DNA from: Rehmannia glutinosa
Taxonomy: Eukaryota; Streptophyta; Magnoliopsida; Lamiales; Orobanchaceae
Assembly (NCBI GenBank): GCA_016081115.2
Contig: CM071936.1
Location: 82,210,978 to 82,274,977, forward strand
Reading direction: 5' to 3'
DNA: 64,000 nt
Numbering within the stretch: position 1 is the first letter of the stretch; the number at the start of each line of letters is the position of its first letter. The notes below the pieces were generated by a model. It did not search any database. It was not told the DNA's origin and saw only the letters and a program-made list of their open reading frames with translations. Positions 33,889-44,710 of this stretch are shown here, one piece after another. A program made the position numbers and the translations under genes.

Positions 33889-34674
33889 TTAAAGGTTTAG
33901 TGATTTTTGAAAGTCACGAATAAACCTTCTGTAGAATCCGGCGTGCCCCAAAAAGCTTCGAATGGCCTTCTCGTTTGTTGGAGGTAGGAGTTTCTCAATT
34001 GCGGCGATCTTCGCTCTATCAACTTCTAAACCTGCAGAAGAGACTCGGTGGCCTAATACAATACCATCACGTAACATGAAATGGCACTTTTCCCAATTTA
34101 AAACAAGGTTAGTCTCCTCGCATCTCTGCAAAACTAGAGCAAGATTATCCAAGCAATGATCAAATGAGTCTCCAAACATAGAAAAATCATCCATAAAAAC
34201 CTCCATTATTTTCTCAATAAAGTCATGAAAGATAGCCATCATGCATCGCTGAAAAGTTGCGGGCGCATTACATAGGCCGAATGGCATTCTGCGAAATGCA
34301 AATGTACCATAGGGGCATGTAAATGTCGTCTTCTCTTGGTCTTCCGGGGCAATCATGATCTTGTTATACCCGGAATAACCATCGAGAAAACAATAATAAT
34401 CGTACCCCGCTAAGCGAACTAGCATCATATCAATAAAGGGAAGGGGAAAGTGATCTTTGCGAGTAGCATCATTTAACTTTCTATAATCAATGCAAATACG
34501 CCATCCAGTAACTACTCTAGTTGCAATAAGCTCATCACTTTCATTTCTAACTATAGTCATCCCCCCTTTCTTCGGTACCACTTGCACCGGACTTACCCAA
34601 GAACTATCAGAAATAGCATATATAATTCTAGCATCTGACCATTTTAAAACCTCTTGTCTAACGACTTCTTGCAT
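33889..34674 (-). pseudogene. Athila reverse transcriptase domain
   Basis: 261 open codons. Visible RT blocks in order are SSWVSPVQVVPKKGGMT, WRICIDYRKLNDAT, FPLPFIDMMLVRLAG, FLDGYSGYNKI, FRRMPFGLCNAPATFQRCM and the catalytic VFMDDFSMFG. The sequence ends YRRFIRDF before a one-base shift into RNase H. FMDD in place of YMDD is a mild variant. The linker from the protease (35092-34675) holds LPEHLKYAFLGANNTSPVIV and the GC palindromes. Confidence 0.88.
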
Positions 34675-35092
34675 TATAGGGTTTAATCTTCTTTAATTTT
34701 GCACCGAAGGTTTATAGACATCTTCCATTCTAATTTTATACATTACAATCGATGGACTGATGCCTTTCAAATTAATTGACCAACCTATCGCCGACTTATG
34801 TTTTCTTAACACCCTAAGCAATTTATCGAGTTAAACTGAAGTTAAAAGAGATGATACGATTACCGGACTCGTGTTATTCGCTCCAAGGAATGCATATTTG
34901 AGATGCTCGGGCAAGGGTTTGAGTTCTGGGTTCGAAGTGGCCTCATCGGATGGACGCATGGGCTGCCCGTGCTCAGGGGCACGGGCCGTGCTCTCTTCAG
35001 GTATCTCGTCTTTTCTCTCGACCTTAGGCACGGGCTGCCCGTGCTCAGACGCACGGGCCGTGCTCTCTTCAGGTTTTCCAGCTTTTCTTCGA
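34675..35092 (-). pseudogene. Protease-RT linker of Athila pol with GC-rich repeats
   Basis: Coding linker in which the palindrome array 34956-35136 has been inserted or expanded. Reading frames through it give ARPVRLSTGSPC and STARAPEHGQP. Frame is lost inside the array and regained in the LKPLPEHLKYAFLG part, then broken again before the RT. Confidence 0.65.
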
Positions 35093-35136
35093 CTATGCGC
35101 ACGACCTGGACGTGCTCTGTAGCACGGGTCGTGCGC
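34956..35136. repeat. Paired-palindrome GC array inside pol
   Basis: Units start at 34956, 35028 and 35099 (periods 72 and 71). Each has a GCACGGGCTGCCCGTGC-type palindrome followed after 5-6 bases by GCACGGGCCGTGC or a variant. 72 is a multiple of three; 71 is not, and the coding frame breaks there. Confidence 0.8.
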
Positions 35137-35974
35137 CTTGTAGAACGGACTCCCGCATGTTTTTCTGCGTGTGCGCGTCTCTTGCGCTTCTCGGTAGCTC
35201 CTGGATGTTATCTAAAGCACAAACGCAATCATACAAGTCTTGGTTATCATAATCAATCATCATGTTTGATGTTGAACACGAATGTGTCAAACCAAACTCT
35301 AAATCATCCCTAATCAATGTATGATCCGCATACTCATCAATGCAAGATTCAACTACGTCAATGAAATTACAACTTTCAACACCATCATGAAATTGAAGTG
35401 CCTTATAGATAGTAAATAAAACATGCTCATCATTAACCCGTAATGTGAGCTCTCCATTTTGCACATCTATCAAGGCCTTCCCAATAGCTAAGAATGGACG
35501 CCCAAGTATCAAAGGCACGTCTTTGTCCTCTTCCATATCTAGCACCAAAAAATCCACGGGGAATATGAATTTATCTACTTTGACAAGCACATCCTCGATG
35601 ATTCCCTTCGGATACATGAGTGATCGGTCCGCGAGTTGTAAGGTGACCGTAGATGGCTTCACCTCTCCTAATCCAAGTTGCCTGAAAATGGACAAGGGCA
35701 TCAAGTCAATACTCGCTCCTAAATCACAAAGTGCTTTCTTAAAGAAAACATCACCAATAGCACAAGGGATAGTGAAACTCCCCGGATCTTTTAATTTCTG
35801 TGGTAGTTTCCTCTGGATTATTGCACTGCATTCTTCTATCAGATTGACTGTCTCGAAACCAGTCATCTTTTTCTTCTTTGACATAACATCCTTCAGAAAT
35901 TTAGCGTAATTGGGCATCTGCTCCAATGCATCTGCAAAAGGAATGTTAATATGCAGTTTCTTAAATATATCCAA
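35093..35974 (-). pseudogene. Athila protease (retropepsin) domain
   Basis: An open stretch of 293 codons. It begins with KKLHINIPFADALEQMPNYA and has IQRKLPQKLKDPGSFTIPC. The active-site loop reads CDLGASIDLMP, where the usual D-[ST]-G-A is DLGAS. Then come LADRSLMYPKGIIEDVLVKV and VPLILGRPFLAIGKALIDV. Leu in place of Ser/Thr after the catalytic Asp is common in plant Athila copies. It would cut the gag-pol polyprotein. The C-terminal end runs into the GC palindromes. Confidence 0.85.
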
Positions 35975-36016
35975 AAACTTAGCAAATTACGCATCTAACT
36001 TTTTCTTTTGAAAACG

Positions 36017-37741
36017 TTAGGGAAAAGGAAGGGGAACATTAAGTTTAGAAATATCAGGGTTAGGGGAAGATTTAAGCTTCTTAGCCCTTTTTTGTTCAGC
36101 AAGATGATCCTCAACTCCTTCCTCGGCCTCAACATCGCCATTTACTTCAGTTTCCGCGTCTCCCGGCATAACGATCACTACCCCTGCAGGGTGCACGGGC
36201 TGGCCGTGCGATGGCGCACGGGCCGTGCTCCCCTGCGTCTGTTTAGCAATTTCTGGTATTTTCGGCCCCTCGTATTCCGTTCCACTCCTCAGACGAATGG
36301 CTTTACACTGCTCCTTTGGATTAACCTCAGTGTTGCTCGGAAATTGGCCTTTTTGATGCTGACCACCAATAATCGTAGCTATTTGACCAATTTGGGTTTC
36401 AAGATTTTTCATTTGGGACCCCAATTGTGTGACATGGTTTTCGATTTGATCCAGCTTTGCCTCATCCTTATTGAATCTGTTCCTCGTCTCACTCATAAAC
36501 GAGGTGAAAATATCCTCCATAGTTGGCTTAGGCTCCGCAGTAATGACACCGTTTGTCACATTAAACCCCGGTGGTGGTTGCATCACATTCTTCGTGTTCG
36601 CGTAGGAGAAGTTCTCATGGTTCCTCAAACCCGGATGGTAATGAGTGGGAGTTTGATTGTTCCGGAAATTGTTGAAATTCTGATTATTAACATAATTTGC
36701 TTCCTCTATCAGATCTAGAGGAACTCCCCCATTACTTGCACCCACGTTTCCCTCATTTGCCTTTGTCAACGCACTCAATTGGTTTGTCAATACGACCATC
36801 ATCCTGGGGCATCGACTCTTTAATTGGGTCCTAATCAGAAACTTCGGCTACCCTTTTCACATTAGTCCTCTCGGAGGGTCATTGATAGCTATTCATGGCC
36901 ATCTCCTCCAACAAGTTGAATGCATCCTCCGAAAACCTCACAAGTAGGGCGTCCCCTTCTGCAGCATCCACAAACGATCTAGTCTACCCCGTCAACCCAT
37001 TGTAAAAGAAACAGAGCTGTTGATCTTCAGGAAATCCATGTCATGCGGGCACCTCCTCAACAAATCCCGAATCTCTCCCGTGGCCTCATACAAAGGCTCG
37101 TAGTCAAACCGCTGAACCGAGTGATCTCACTTTTGAGCTGTAGTGTCTTGCTTGGTGGGAAGTATTTAAACAAAAACCTCTGACTCAGCTCATCCCAGTT
37201 GTTCACACTCCCCTGAGTTAGGGTGCCTAGCCAGTTCCTAGCCTTATCCCTTAAAGAGAAAGGGAATAGGCGAAGACGTATAACATTATCAGTCACCCCA
37301 TTCATCTTGATGGTATTGAAAATCTGTATGAAGTTCGCAAGATGAGAGTTGGGATCCTCGACGGAAACCCCCAAACTGATTCTGCTGCACCATCGAGATC
37401 AGTACTGGCTTCAGCTCAAAATTATTCGCATTGATTGGGACATTGGTAATTCCACCATAGTTGTGATTGGTCTGTGGGTGAAAGTAATCGCGAATCGCCT
37501 GCTGCTGGACTGCCAGAACCGCCGAAACCTCTGGTATTGGTAACTCGATATTGACCCTGTTGGCCCGGTTGTTACCTCCATTATCGATCCCGTTATTGCC
37601 TCTGTTGTTATCTTCTACGTCTGCCATAGCTTGTTCTTTTGTCTTTCTCGTCCGTTTAGTAGCCGCACTAATTCGCTTAGCAAAAGCCTCAACCTCCAGT
37701 ATGAACGGTGCTAATTCTCCTTGCTTCGAGCGAGTGTTCAT
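36017..37741 (-). pseudogene. Athila gag, frameshifted
   Basis: It starts MNTRSKQGELAPF (ATG 37741) and continues through ANNFELKPVLISMVQQNQFG. After a base shift near 37370 comes VIRLRLFPFSLRDKARNWL and FLFKYFPPSKTLQLKSEITR, the retrotransposon gag domain. A worn section (37056-36803) follows. The C-terminal part (36802-36017) has a coiled-coil segment (IENHVTQLGSQMKNLETQI) and CKAIRLRSGTEYEGPKIP. In that part a GC palindrome pair is translated as STARAPSHGQPVHPAG (36192-36228). The intact product would form virus-like particles in the cytoplasm. Confidence 0.82.
36192..36228. repeat. Paired-palindrome unit inside gag
   Basis: GCACGGGCTGGCCGTGC (36192-36208) followed after seven bases by GCACGGGCCGTGC (36216-36228), in frame within the gag C-terminal region. 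Same unit as in pol, spacers and LTRs of this element. Confidence 0.75.
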
Positions 37742-37878
37742 GCACTACCTGAACCAACTAAAGAAAACAAGTCAAACACAGTAGAAGTAAAATTAAACAA
37801 CAAAATAAAAAGAAGAAAAATATCTAAATTAAAAATAATTCTATTTATCGCAATATTAGTACTAAAAATTTAATTAGT

Positions 37879-37893
37879 CCCCAACAGCGCGCC
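37879..37893 (-). other. Primer-binding site of the Athila element
   Basis: On the minus strand shortly after the LTR: TGGCGCGCTGTTGGGG, close to the tRNA-Asp complement TGGCGCCGTTGCCGGGG with a few changes. Confidence 0.6.
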
Positions 37894-37901
37894 AAAAAAC
37901 T

Positions 37902-39383
37902 TGTTCGCCTTATTTTTAGCTTCACCGCAAATGTACGGTGCAGTTTATAGAATAGGGTTAGCAAGGTCGAATCCACATGGACTAATAAATTATTGTACTA
38001 AGTACTTGATTGTAATAGCTTTATTTTTATATAGACGATCGAAAGTGAGTGAATTGGTTTTATAAACTAAAGCAGAAATTTATCCTAAAATAACACAGTA
38101 AAGAATGATTGAAAGATCAAGATGATGAATGGATTCCTGGGTTATGGTTTCAGTTAATATCCCCTTTTATTATCGGATTAATCAAACCAAAGTTAAACGT
38201 ATTCTTCCTTATAGACCGATCACAAAAGCAATTTACCCTCTCTCTCGAGATGTATGTAAAGCGTTGATTGGAATATCTATGCTAGCATCTCTACTCAACA
38301 TGAGATATCCAACTCCCAAAAGTTCAAAAGATTATAAAGCCTCACGAATATTCACAGTACTTCTCAATCATGCAAGATATTCATGTCAAGTACTCATAGA
38401 TCTAGTATTGAAACTCATCGGTTAGAATTATGAATCAATACATCAAACAAGTTAAACCAAACGCGTTTTGATAAAACAAGAATTAAAGCAAAATACTTGA
38501 ATAGGGTTGAAAAACATTAACTTCAATTGTAATTAATCATCAAATAAAAGTATCCATTAACATAATCCCAAACCCGGGAATCACAAGAAGTTTAGCTAGA
38601 CATATAAAAGAAATAATCTATAGACAAATTATTAATGTTCATGTCTAACTAATTGAAAATAACGATACTATGGAATGAGTGAACTCGGGGATGATGATGA
38701 TCTCTCGATCTATCTTCAATCCTCGAAGGTCTGGTTGCGGTCTTGATCGATCTCTCCAATTCTCTCGTGGAAGATTGCTCTTTTCTCTGCTTTATAGGGC
38801 AAAAATCAGTGTGTCCTTGTTTGTGGCCGCCCCGTCTCTATTTGTACTTCGTTTGGGTCAAAACCTAGTTCAAAACTAGTCAGACTCTATTTTTCCCGCA
38901 CAGGCACATGGGCCGTGCGCTAGGGCACGCCCATCCCGTGTTGGGTGCCGCAGAAATTGTCCAAACCACTGAATCGAGCACGGACCGTGCTATATAGTGC
39001 GACCGGACCGTGCTTGTAGTCGAACCTTGAAAACTCATTGTTAAGTTGAGCACGGGCTGTGCTAGGGTAGCATGCCCTGCTCGTGCTCACCTGCTGCCAC
39101 TAGTACTCGACCATTTTCTTCCGTTTTTCGCCCAGTTCGTCTGACTTCTTCTTGATTCGACTCCAAACTTCATCCATCACGTCAAGTAGTGGCGATTCTT
39201 TATTGCAATGCTCCGAATTGTTGCCAAAATGCTACAATTATCAATAAGTTCCTACAAAATGAGCAAAGCGTAATCCTTTTCCACAAAACAGGAATAAAGC
39301 CCTATTTACTCATGTAATGCATGCATATCAACACATTCTAGCCAAAATTAAGCCCAAAATACATGCAAAATACATCCCAATCA
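37902..39383 (-). repeat. LTR of Athila element (right copy, 5' LTR)
   Basis: 1,482 bases, matching 18722-20202. Palindrome array 38896-39089. Followed by the target copy CTCCC (39384-39388). Confidence 0.92.
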
Positions 39384-40018
39384 CTCCCCACAAACAGTCG
39401 TAGGTCTCCCGACTCGTTACATCCATTTATGTCTGAATCCGATTTCCGTCTTTGTTAGAACTCATCGTCCAAATTTTGTACTAACAAATATGACATGCAA
39501 TTTATTCCCGGCAAATAAAAGCAATTATAAATAAGCACTCGAATTCATAAAATAGAAAGCATGAAATAATTAAGAAAACAAGTAATCATATTTAATATAA
39601 ATCCACAGTTTCGATTATGCCCCTAAGATCCGAAAAATATGCCAAACATTGATTATAAACTCATAGACAAATTTGAATCAATATTATGACATCATATAAG
39701 CACAGACAAGAGTTCTCAGACAGAGAAAGAAAAACCCTTCTTGTCAGGATGGATTCCCCTCCTAAGCCCTCGAAGCTCTTGTGCTCCCTAGATGCGAAAG
39801 CCTTGTGGTTCTTCGCGACCTAGCCTTTTGCTCTCACAAGCTCTTCGATTCCTTCGTTCCTGTGTTATTTGATGTGTTTTCTCTGTATGAAGTGATATAT
39901 GATGATGTATCATGATCAAAATTCGTTCAAGCCTTGGTCCCCTTTATATAGGTGTTTGTAGAGGTCACTTGTAGAGTTGGAATGGGAGAAAAACTCCAAA
40001 AAACGCGTCCGACAGAGT

Positions 40019-40195
40019 CCCACACGACCGTGTGATTTACAACCCTTTCCCACACGCCCGTGTGGGTTTCACATGGTCTGGCCGTGCGGGCCTGGTTCCG
40101 TCCCGTGTTTTCTTCCCTTCTTCACACGGTTGTGTCACTTTCATACCAGCATTTTCACACGGCCGTGTGATACCACACGATCTAGCTGTGTGACG
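40019..40195. repeat. CACACGGCCGTGTG-type palindrome array in the solo LTR
   Basis: CACACGACCGTGTG, CACACGCCCGTGTG, CACACGGTTGTGTCA and CACACGGCCGTGTGA lie 20-60 bases apart. The design is the same as in the other LTRs but with flanking CACA/TGTG arms. Confidence 0.7.
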
Positions 40196-40631
40196 TGTTT
40201 TTATCTATGTTATTGTTCGAATTTGCTCCTGGGATCTTCATGAACATTGTATCCCTTTCTCTTAGCTTTGCATAGCCACTTGAATCACCTTAATAGCAAT
40301 TTTGTAGAGAACGTTATGACCAAAATACTAAACCCTGTCAGTGCTGGAAACTATTAGCGCATTTGGACGTTTTTGAAGGGAATTTCCTTTTGTTCGATCG
40401 TCCTTGCTTCTCTCCTTCACATATTTACTTGTAGCATAGCTCTTGACCTATACTTTGGAACGTGATATCTCTTTTTATCCAATTTAGCTCCATTTCCTGT
40501 AAGAAGTTACAAGAATACGCAGTATCACGCCCAACAAAGGAAACCAACCGAAACACACTGAATATGCATGCAAATGCATTAAATATATATCATTTTAAGC
40601 CCTCAAATACACATATATTTTACACTTATCA

Positions 40632-42284
40632 TGTATATGTATTTATTTTTATCATTCCCTCCGATGGCGGACCCCATTTATCCTTTAGTGATTTTGTAGA
40701 ATTAATTCCCTTCGAATTATGAGTTGCTTTAAATTCCTCCAACCTTCTTGCTGCTAAATCAAATAATCTTTGATGCTCAATGTTTTTATTCCCAAAAGTT
40801 AGCTTATTACGTGCCTGCCACATAGCCCACAATAGCATAGGAAAAAGACTATGACCCTCCTATTCCCCTACCTTCATCATTTGTCCGATCCATTCCATTA
40901 TATTTCCTCTAGCCTCATTCGCCGACAGTTGAATTCGAAGTGGGCACGCTGCCCAACAGAATTCAAGCCAACTGCAGTCTCTTAACGCATGTTCCGGTGT
41001 CTCAAAACCCATTCCGCATCTGATACATATTGGATCGATATCGATTCCTCTTCGTCTAAGTTCTGTTTTAGTTGGGATAATTCCCTGAGAGCACTTCCAA
41101 AGAAAAAACTGAATCTTTGGTGGTACCCCCAAGTTCCATATCCAACGCCACAAACTTCGGTTTGTGTTCGAGGTGGACAGTAGGCACTCGGATTCTTCTT
41201 GTAAGGTTCTGGCAATCTTGTATCCTGATTTAACATTATACCTATTATCTTTCGAAAAGTCCCATACTAGCTTATCTTCTCGCCTCCTAACTCGAAATGG
41301 AATCGAAAGATAGCCTTCGCATCTGACAGGCAAAACAAATTTCGAATAACATCAGAATTCCACATTTGTCCCCCTGGTAGCATAAGATCATTTACTATTA
41401 GCTCCATTTGTATTTCTGGTGGTAGTCGAACAGGTCTAAACTTTGGGTTCCCCGGAATCCATGTATCCATCCAAACACTCACATTATTTCCCGTTCCAAT
41501 ATTCCATCTAATACCTCGCTCGAGTACCTTTCGACTTGCTATAATGCTTCTCCACACAAAAGAGGGATTATGGCCATTAGTAGCATGTAAAAAGGAAGTT
41601 CGAGGAAAGTATTTCGCCTTAAGCACTTTGGAAAGAAAGGAGCTCTCATTTTGTAACAATCTCCACCCTTGTTTTGCTAACATTGCCTCATTAAAACAAT
41701 GGAGATCTCGGAAAACCAATCCTCCGTCCATCTTTGATCGACATAGAACATTCCATGATTTCCAATGAATTTGCCTCTCTTCATTTTTTTGTCCCCACCA
41801 GAAATTGCTAATTATGGAATTAAGATCTTGACAAACCTGTTTGGGAAGTCGAAAATAACTCATCAAATAAGTCGGGATAGCTTGGGCCACAGATTTTATA
41901 AGGACATATTTTCCGATCGTAGACAAGTACCTACTTTTCCAGTTTTTTAATTTCTTCCTCACCCTATCCACGATCAGCGAGAAGATTTCTTTTTTCGAAC
42001 GTCCGAGTACCGCCGGTATGCCCAAATAGACCCCGTGATTCTCTACAAGTCCCACTCCCATCCTTTGTGCCAATCTAGCTCTATGGTTGTATTGTACCCC
42101 TTTACTAAATGAAATTTCAGATTTTTCCAAGTTGATCTTTTGGCCCGAGGCTTTAGCTTTCAATAATGTCCCTGGTTGCCTCAATTTCCCGTTCGTTAGC
42201 CCGACCGAAAATAATACTATCATCTGCAAAAAGACAAATGAGACACCTCCGATGCTTTTCGAAGCACTTAATACCACTGTCTAA
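40632..42284 (-). pseudogene. L1-type LINE, RT C-terminus and zinc-binding domain
   Basis: The minus strand from about 42284 reads an RT catalytic FADD in LFADDSIIFGRANEREIEA. After a base shift a long open part follows with VYLGIPAVLGRSKKEIF, LPKQVCQDLNSIISNFWWG and GGLVFRDLHCFNEAMLAKQG. After another shift comes the plant RT zinc-binding domain: LWRWIWNLGVPPKIQFFLWK and CIRCGMGFETPEHALRDC. It ends in the start of RNase H (PPSEGMIKINT) at 40632, where the solo LTR interrupts it; the rest lies at 18286-17105. The 5' end is missing beyond the FADD block. Confidence 0.85.
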
Positions 42285-42552
42285 ACACCCCCGCCTCGCT
42301 TTAAATCAAAGAAGAGAAAGCTTCTGCACATAATAGAATAGAAACAAACACAGAATAGAAATAAATAAAGAGAAAGCTTTTGCCTCTTAAAATTAATGAG
42401 TGTGTGTTTTCCTCCCTTTTTACCTCTAACAAAAATAGATGCTTATGATTCTATATAATTTAATCACAATTTAAAAATAGGGATTAGTGCTTATAAGTTT
42501 CATATAATATATTAAAATGCTAAACAAACTATATTGATAGGAGGAGATATCA
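42285..42552. other. Spacer without recognised gene
   Basis: AT-rich. Its last 45 bases (AACAAACTATAT, GGAGGAGATATCAT) reappear at about 42971-43015 on the other side of the Helitron-like insert. Confidence 0.45.
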
Positions 42553-42967
42553 TCTATATACTATTCGATTCAATTTATTTATTTCTACACTTTATGATTT
42601 GTGATAGCAAGCGTACTGTCTCGGACCTCCACGTCACCATCCAGGCCTTATGATTTATTATTCCATTGTTTAAATTTTCACATTTTATGATTTGTTATAG
42701 TAATCGTGATCGATTGTCAATGTCATGACCAATGTTGTATTTAAAAAATTATTCAAATTATTAATAATATTTTTTAATGTATCTAAAATTAATAGTTATT
42801 TTCTCTAATAACTTTTTAGAGTGCCCTTATGATTTATTGTTTATTTTATTCCATATTTAATTCTCTTTACATTTTAACTATTTATTGAAATTTCCGAAAT
42901 TCATTACAAAAATTAAAATTATGTTTTCATACTATACACTATGTACATCGCATTGGTAGAACTCTAG
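42553..42967 (+). mobile_element. Small Helitron-like element
   Basis: It starts TCTATATACTATTCG after an A and ends with CTAG (42964-42967) before a T, the Helitron rule. The region before the end (CATCGCATTGGTAGAA) corresponds to the hairpin block at 1382-1400 but is worn. No coding capacity. Confidence 0.4.
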
Positions 42968-43009
42968 TATACTAAAATGATAAACAAACTATATCAAATA
43001 GGAGGAGAT

Positions 43010-43010
<1 letters not shown>

Positions 43011-43042
<32 letters not shown>
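43011..43042. repeat. (AT)n microsatellite
   Basis: About 16 AT units in a row. Confidence 0.9.
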
Positions 43043-43045
<3 letters not shown>

Positions 43046-43189
43046 AACCCTTACATATAATATTTATGAGGTAGTGTCATGTTAAATGATCCCAATGGTT
43101 AGACGATTCCAGACTAATAGATCTATACGACCCACGAATCCGGGGGTCAGCGACCCAGTGACCCAATGAAATATTAATAAATTTTATCT

Positions 43190-43515
43190 ACTAATATTTT
43201 TCACTGAGACTACTATTATTTTTTACTGAAAACCTTCCAGGGGGAGAAAACTAATACTTTTCGGGGTAAATACTAATACATTTAATGGGAACTCCTAATA
43301 CTCCTAATTTGATGGAAAAAACTAATACTATGGGGAAAAAACTAATACTTTTTAGGGAGTTATTAAATATTATCAAGTGAACTACCTAATAATACTTTTC
43401 AAATGGACTTCTAATACTTTTTAGATGAAAATCTAATATTGTTAGCACTCTCGTGATATTATATCACTGTCCAATATTACAAAAATACTTTCAAATGAAC
43501 TATGTACTAATATTT
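43190..43515. repeat. Degenerate minisatellite with core CTAATACTTTTC, block 1
   Basis: The words CTAATACTTTT and CTAATACATTT recur at irregular 20-35 base spacing. A second, longer block of the same core is at 44095-44710. Confidence 0.6.
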
Positions 43516-43697
43516 TTCAGAGAGATTGGCTCTAAAAAATTTGGCCCGTTAAAAAGTTTTTGTCAATATTTATAGAGCTAGTCTCCTGTCAGACCGTCTA
43601 ACGGATCTAGATCCGTTAGACGGGTCTAAATATCCTACCCATCGCTCAGCCCTAACCCGGATTCGCAAAAAAAAAACCCACTTCTTCACGTTCTCTC

Positions 43698-43736
43698 CTC
43701 TCTCTCTCTCTCTCTCTAATATACGTGTGTGTGTAT
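43698..43736. repeat. (CT)n and (GT)n microsatellites
   Basis: A CT run followed shortly by a GT run, upstream of an ATG and a short open stretch (43741-43793) that ends at CCAACCAG before GTATAC. This could be the first exon of another captured gene, but the product is not recognised. Confidence 0.6.
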
Positions 43737-43854
43737 ATTTATGTCGCCTTCAGCTGCATTTACTCCTGCAAATCTTTCACGCCGCCCAACCAGGTATACA
43801 TATTTTTTCTGTATATATAGGTACGCATATTTACATGTATACACAATTCCATCC

Positions 43855-44010
43855 AGTTGCAACCACCTCATTCACGGTCCGAGTCTCCACAGTCAAATCC
43901 CCCAATGCACATAGTGAACTCAATGCCTCTCCCCGAAATCTGAAAGTTGTCAGAGATTGAAGGTCTGGAAAATCCAAGAGCTTGGATGTGTGGTGCTTCA
44001 GTGCCAGAAC
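43855..44010 (-). pseudogene. PMS1-like: Captured exon of a MutL/PMS1-type mismatch repair gene
   Basis: The minus strand encodes 52 residues with VLALKHHTSKLLDFPDLQSL and FRGEALSSLCALGDLTVETR. FRGEALSSL is the signature of MutL-family ATPases (GFRGEAL), and the surroundings resemble plant PMS1. It is bordered upstream by TTGCAG, a splice acceptor, so intron DNA was taken along, which points to genomic capture rather than a reverse transcript. The usual Gly before FRGEAL is Arg here. Only one exon is present, so no function is expected. Confidence 0.75.
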
Positions 44011-44094
44011 CTGCAAGTAGCAATTTTATAATGAATACACACACATATATGTAACAGAACTTGAATCTCTTTGTTCATAATTATTTAGCTACTA

Positions 44095-44710
44095 CACTAA
44101 ATGATACAAGTCTTAGTATCAGCTAATACTTTTATGGAGAAATACTAATACATTTTATAAGAAAAACTAATACGTTGCAGGAGCACTACTAAAATACTCT
44201 CTAGAAAATTACTAATACTTTTTCGAGAAACTACTAATACTTTTCCGATGGACAACTAATACATTTCTGGAGTTTATTCATGAGAAATACTAAAACACTT
44301 CAGGGAACTATTAATACATTTCAGAAGAACTGCTAATACTTTTTAGAAGGACGACTAATACTTTTCAGAAGGATTGTTAATACATTTCGGGAGAAAAATT
44401 TAATTATATTCAGGGGAACTATTAATACATTTCAGAAGAGCTGCTAATACTTTTTAGAAGGACGACTAATACTTTTCAGAATGACTATTAATACATTTCG
44501 GGAGAAAAAATTAATTTATTTCAAGAAACTACTAATACTTTTTCGAGGAACTACTAATACTTTTTTGAGGGATTGCTAATACATTTCGGGAGTATATTCA
44601 GGAGAAATACTAAAAAACTCTTGAGGAAACTGCTAATACATTTCAGAAGAACTGCTAATACTTTTTAGAAGGACGACTAATACATTTCAGAAGGACTGCT
44701 AATACTGGTG
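44095..44710. repeat. Degenerate minisatellite with core CTAATACTTTTC, block 2
   Basis: About 25 irregular copies of words such as CTAATACTTTTC, CTAATACATTTC and TAATACTTTTTAGAAGGACG. Part of it (44296-44400 and 44412-44500) is a clear longer duplication. Confidence 0.7.

Larger units (their letters stand above)
18722..39383 (-). mobile_element. Near-complete Athila retrotransposon with nested Copia element
   Basis: LTRs 18722-20202 and 37902-39383 (1,481 and 1,482 bases, TGTTCGCC to CCAATCA) are flanked by the 5-bp duplication CTCCC (18717-18721 and 39384-39388). Minus-strand order is gag (37741-36017), protease (35974-35093), RT (34674-33889), RNase H (33883-33338), integrase (33337-32497 continued at 24611-24146), then an env-position ORF (23108-21650). 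The integrase is split by the Sirevirus-like element 24612-32496 with its own duplication TGATG. Without that insert the element is about 12.8 kb, usual for Athila. Most frames carry one or a few one-base shifts, so it is not autonomous as written. Confidence 0.93.
18287..40631. mobile_element. Probable solo LTR of an Athila-related element, split by a nested insertion
   Basis: Two pieces, 18287-18721 and 39384-40631, together form about 1.68 kb with TG...CA ends (TGATACAAC to CACTTATCA). They share the start pattern of the other Athila LTRs (GCAAGTGTAC, GTTTATAG, ATTCCTCAAGGACT) and a GC-rich palindrome array (40019-40195). Both sides border LINE sequence, so only an LTR is left. I do not find a matching 5-bp duplication (TTGGT versus TGTAT), so the outer ends could be slightly off or eroded. 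The complete Athila element 18722-39383 lies inside it. Confidence 0.6.

Noticed and set aside
43011..43042. AT run as an origin or matrix-attachment site
   Set aside because: A plain microsatellite; nothing else supports such a role.
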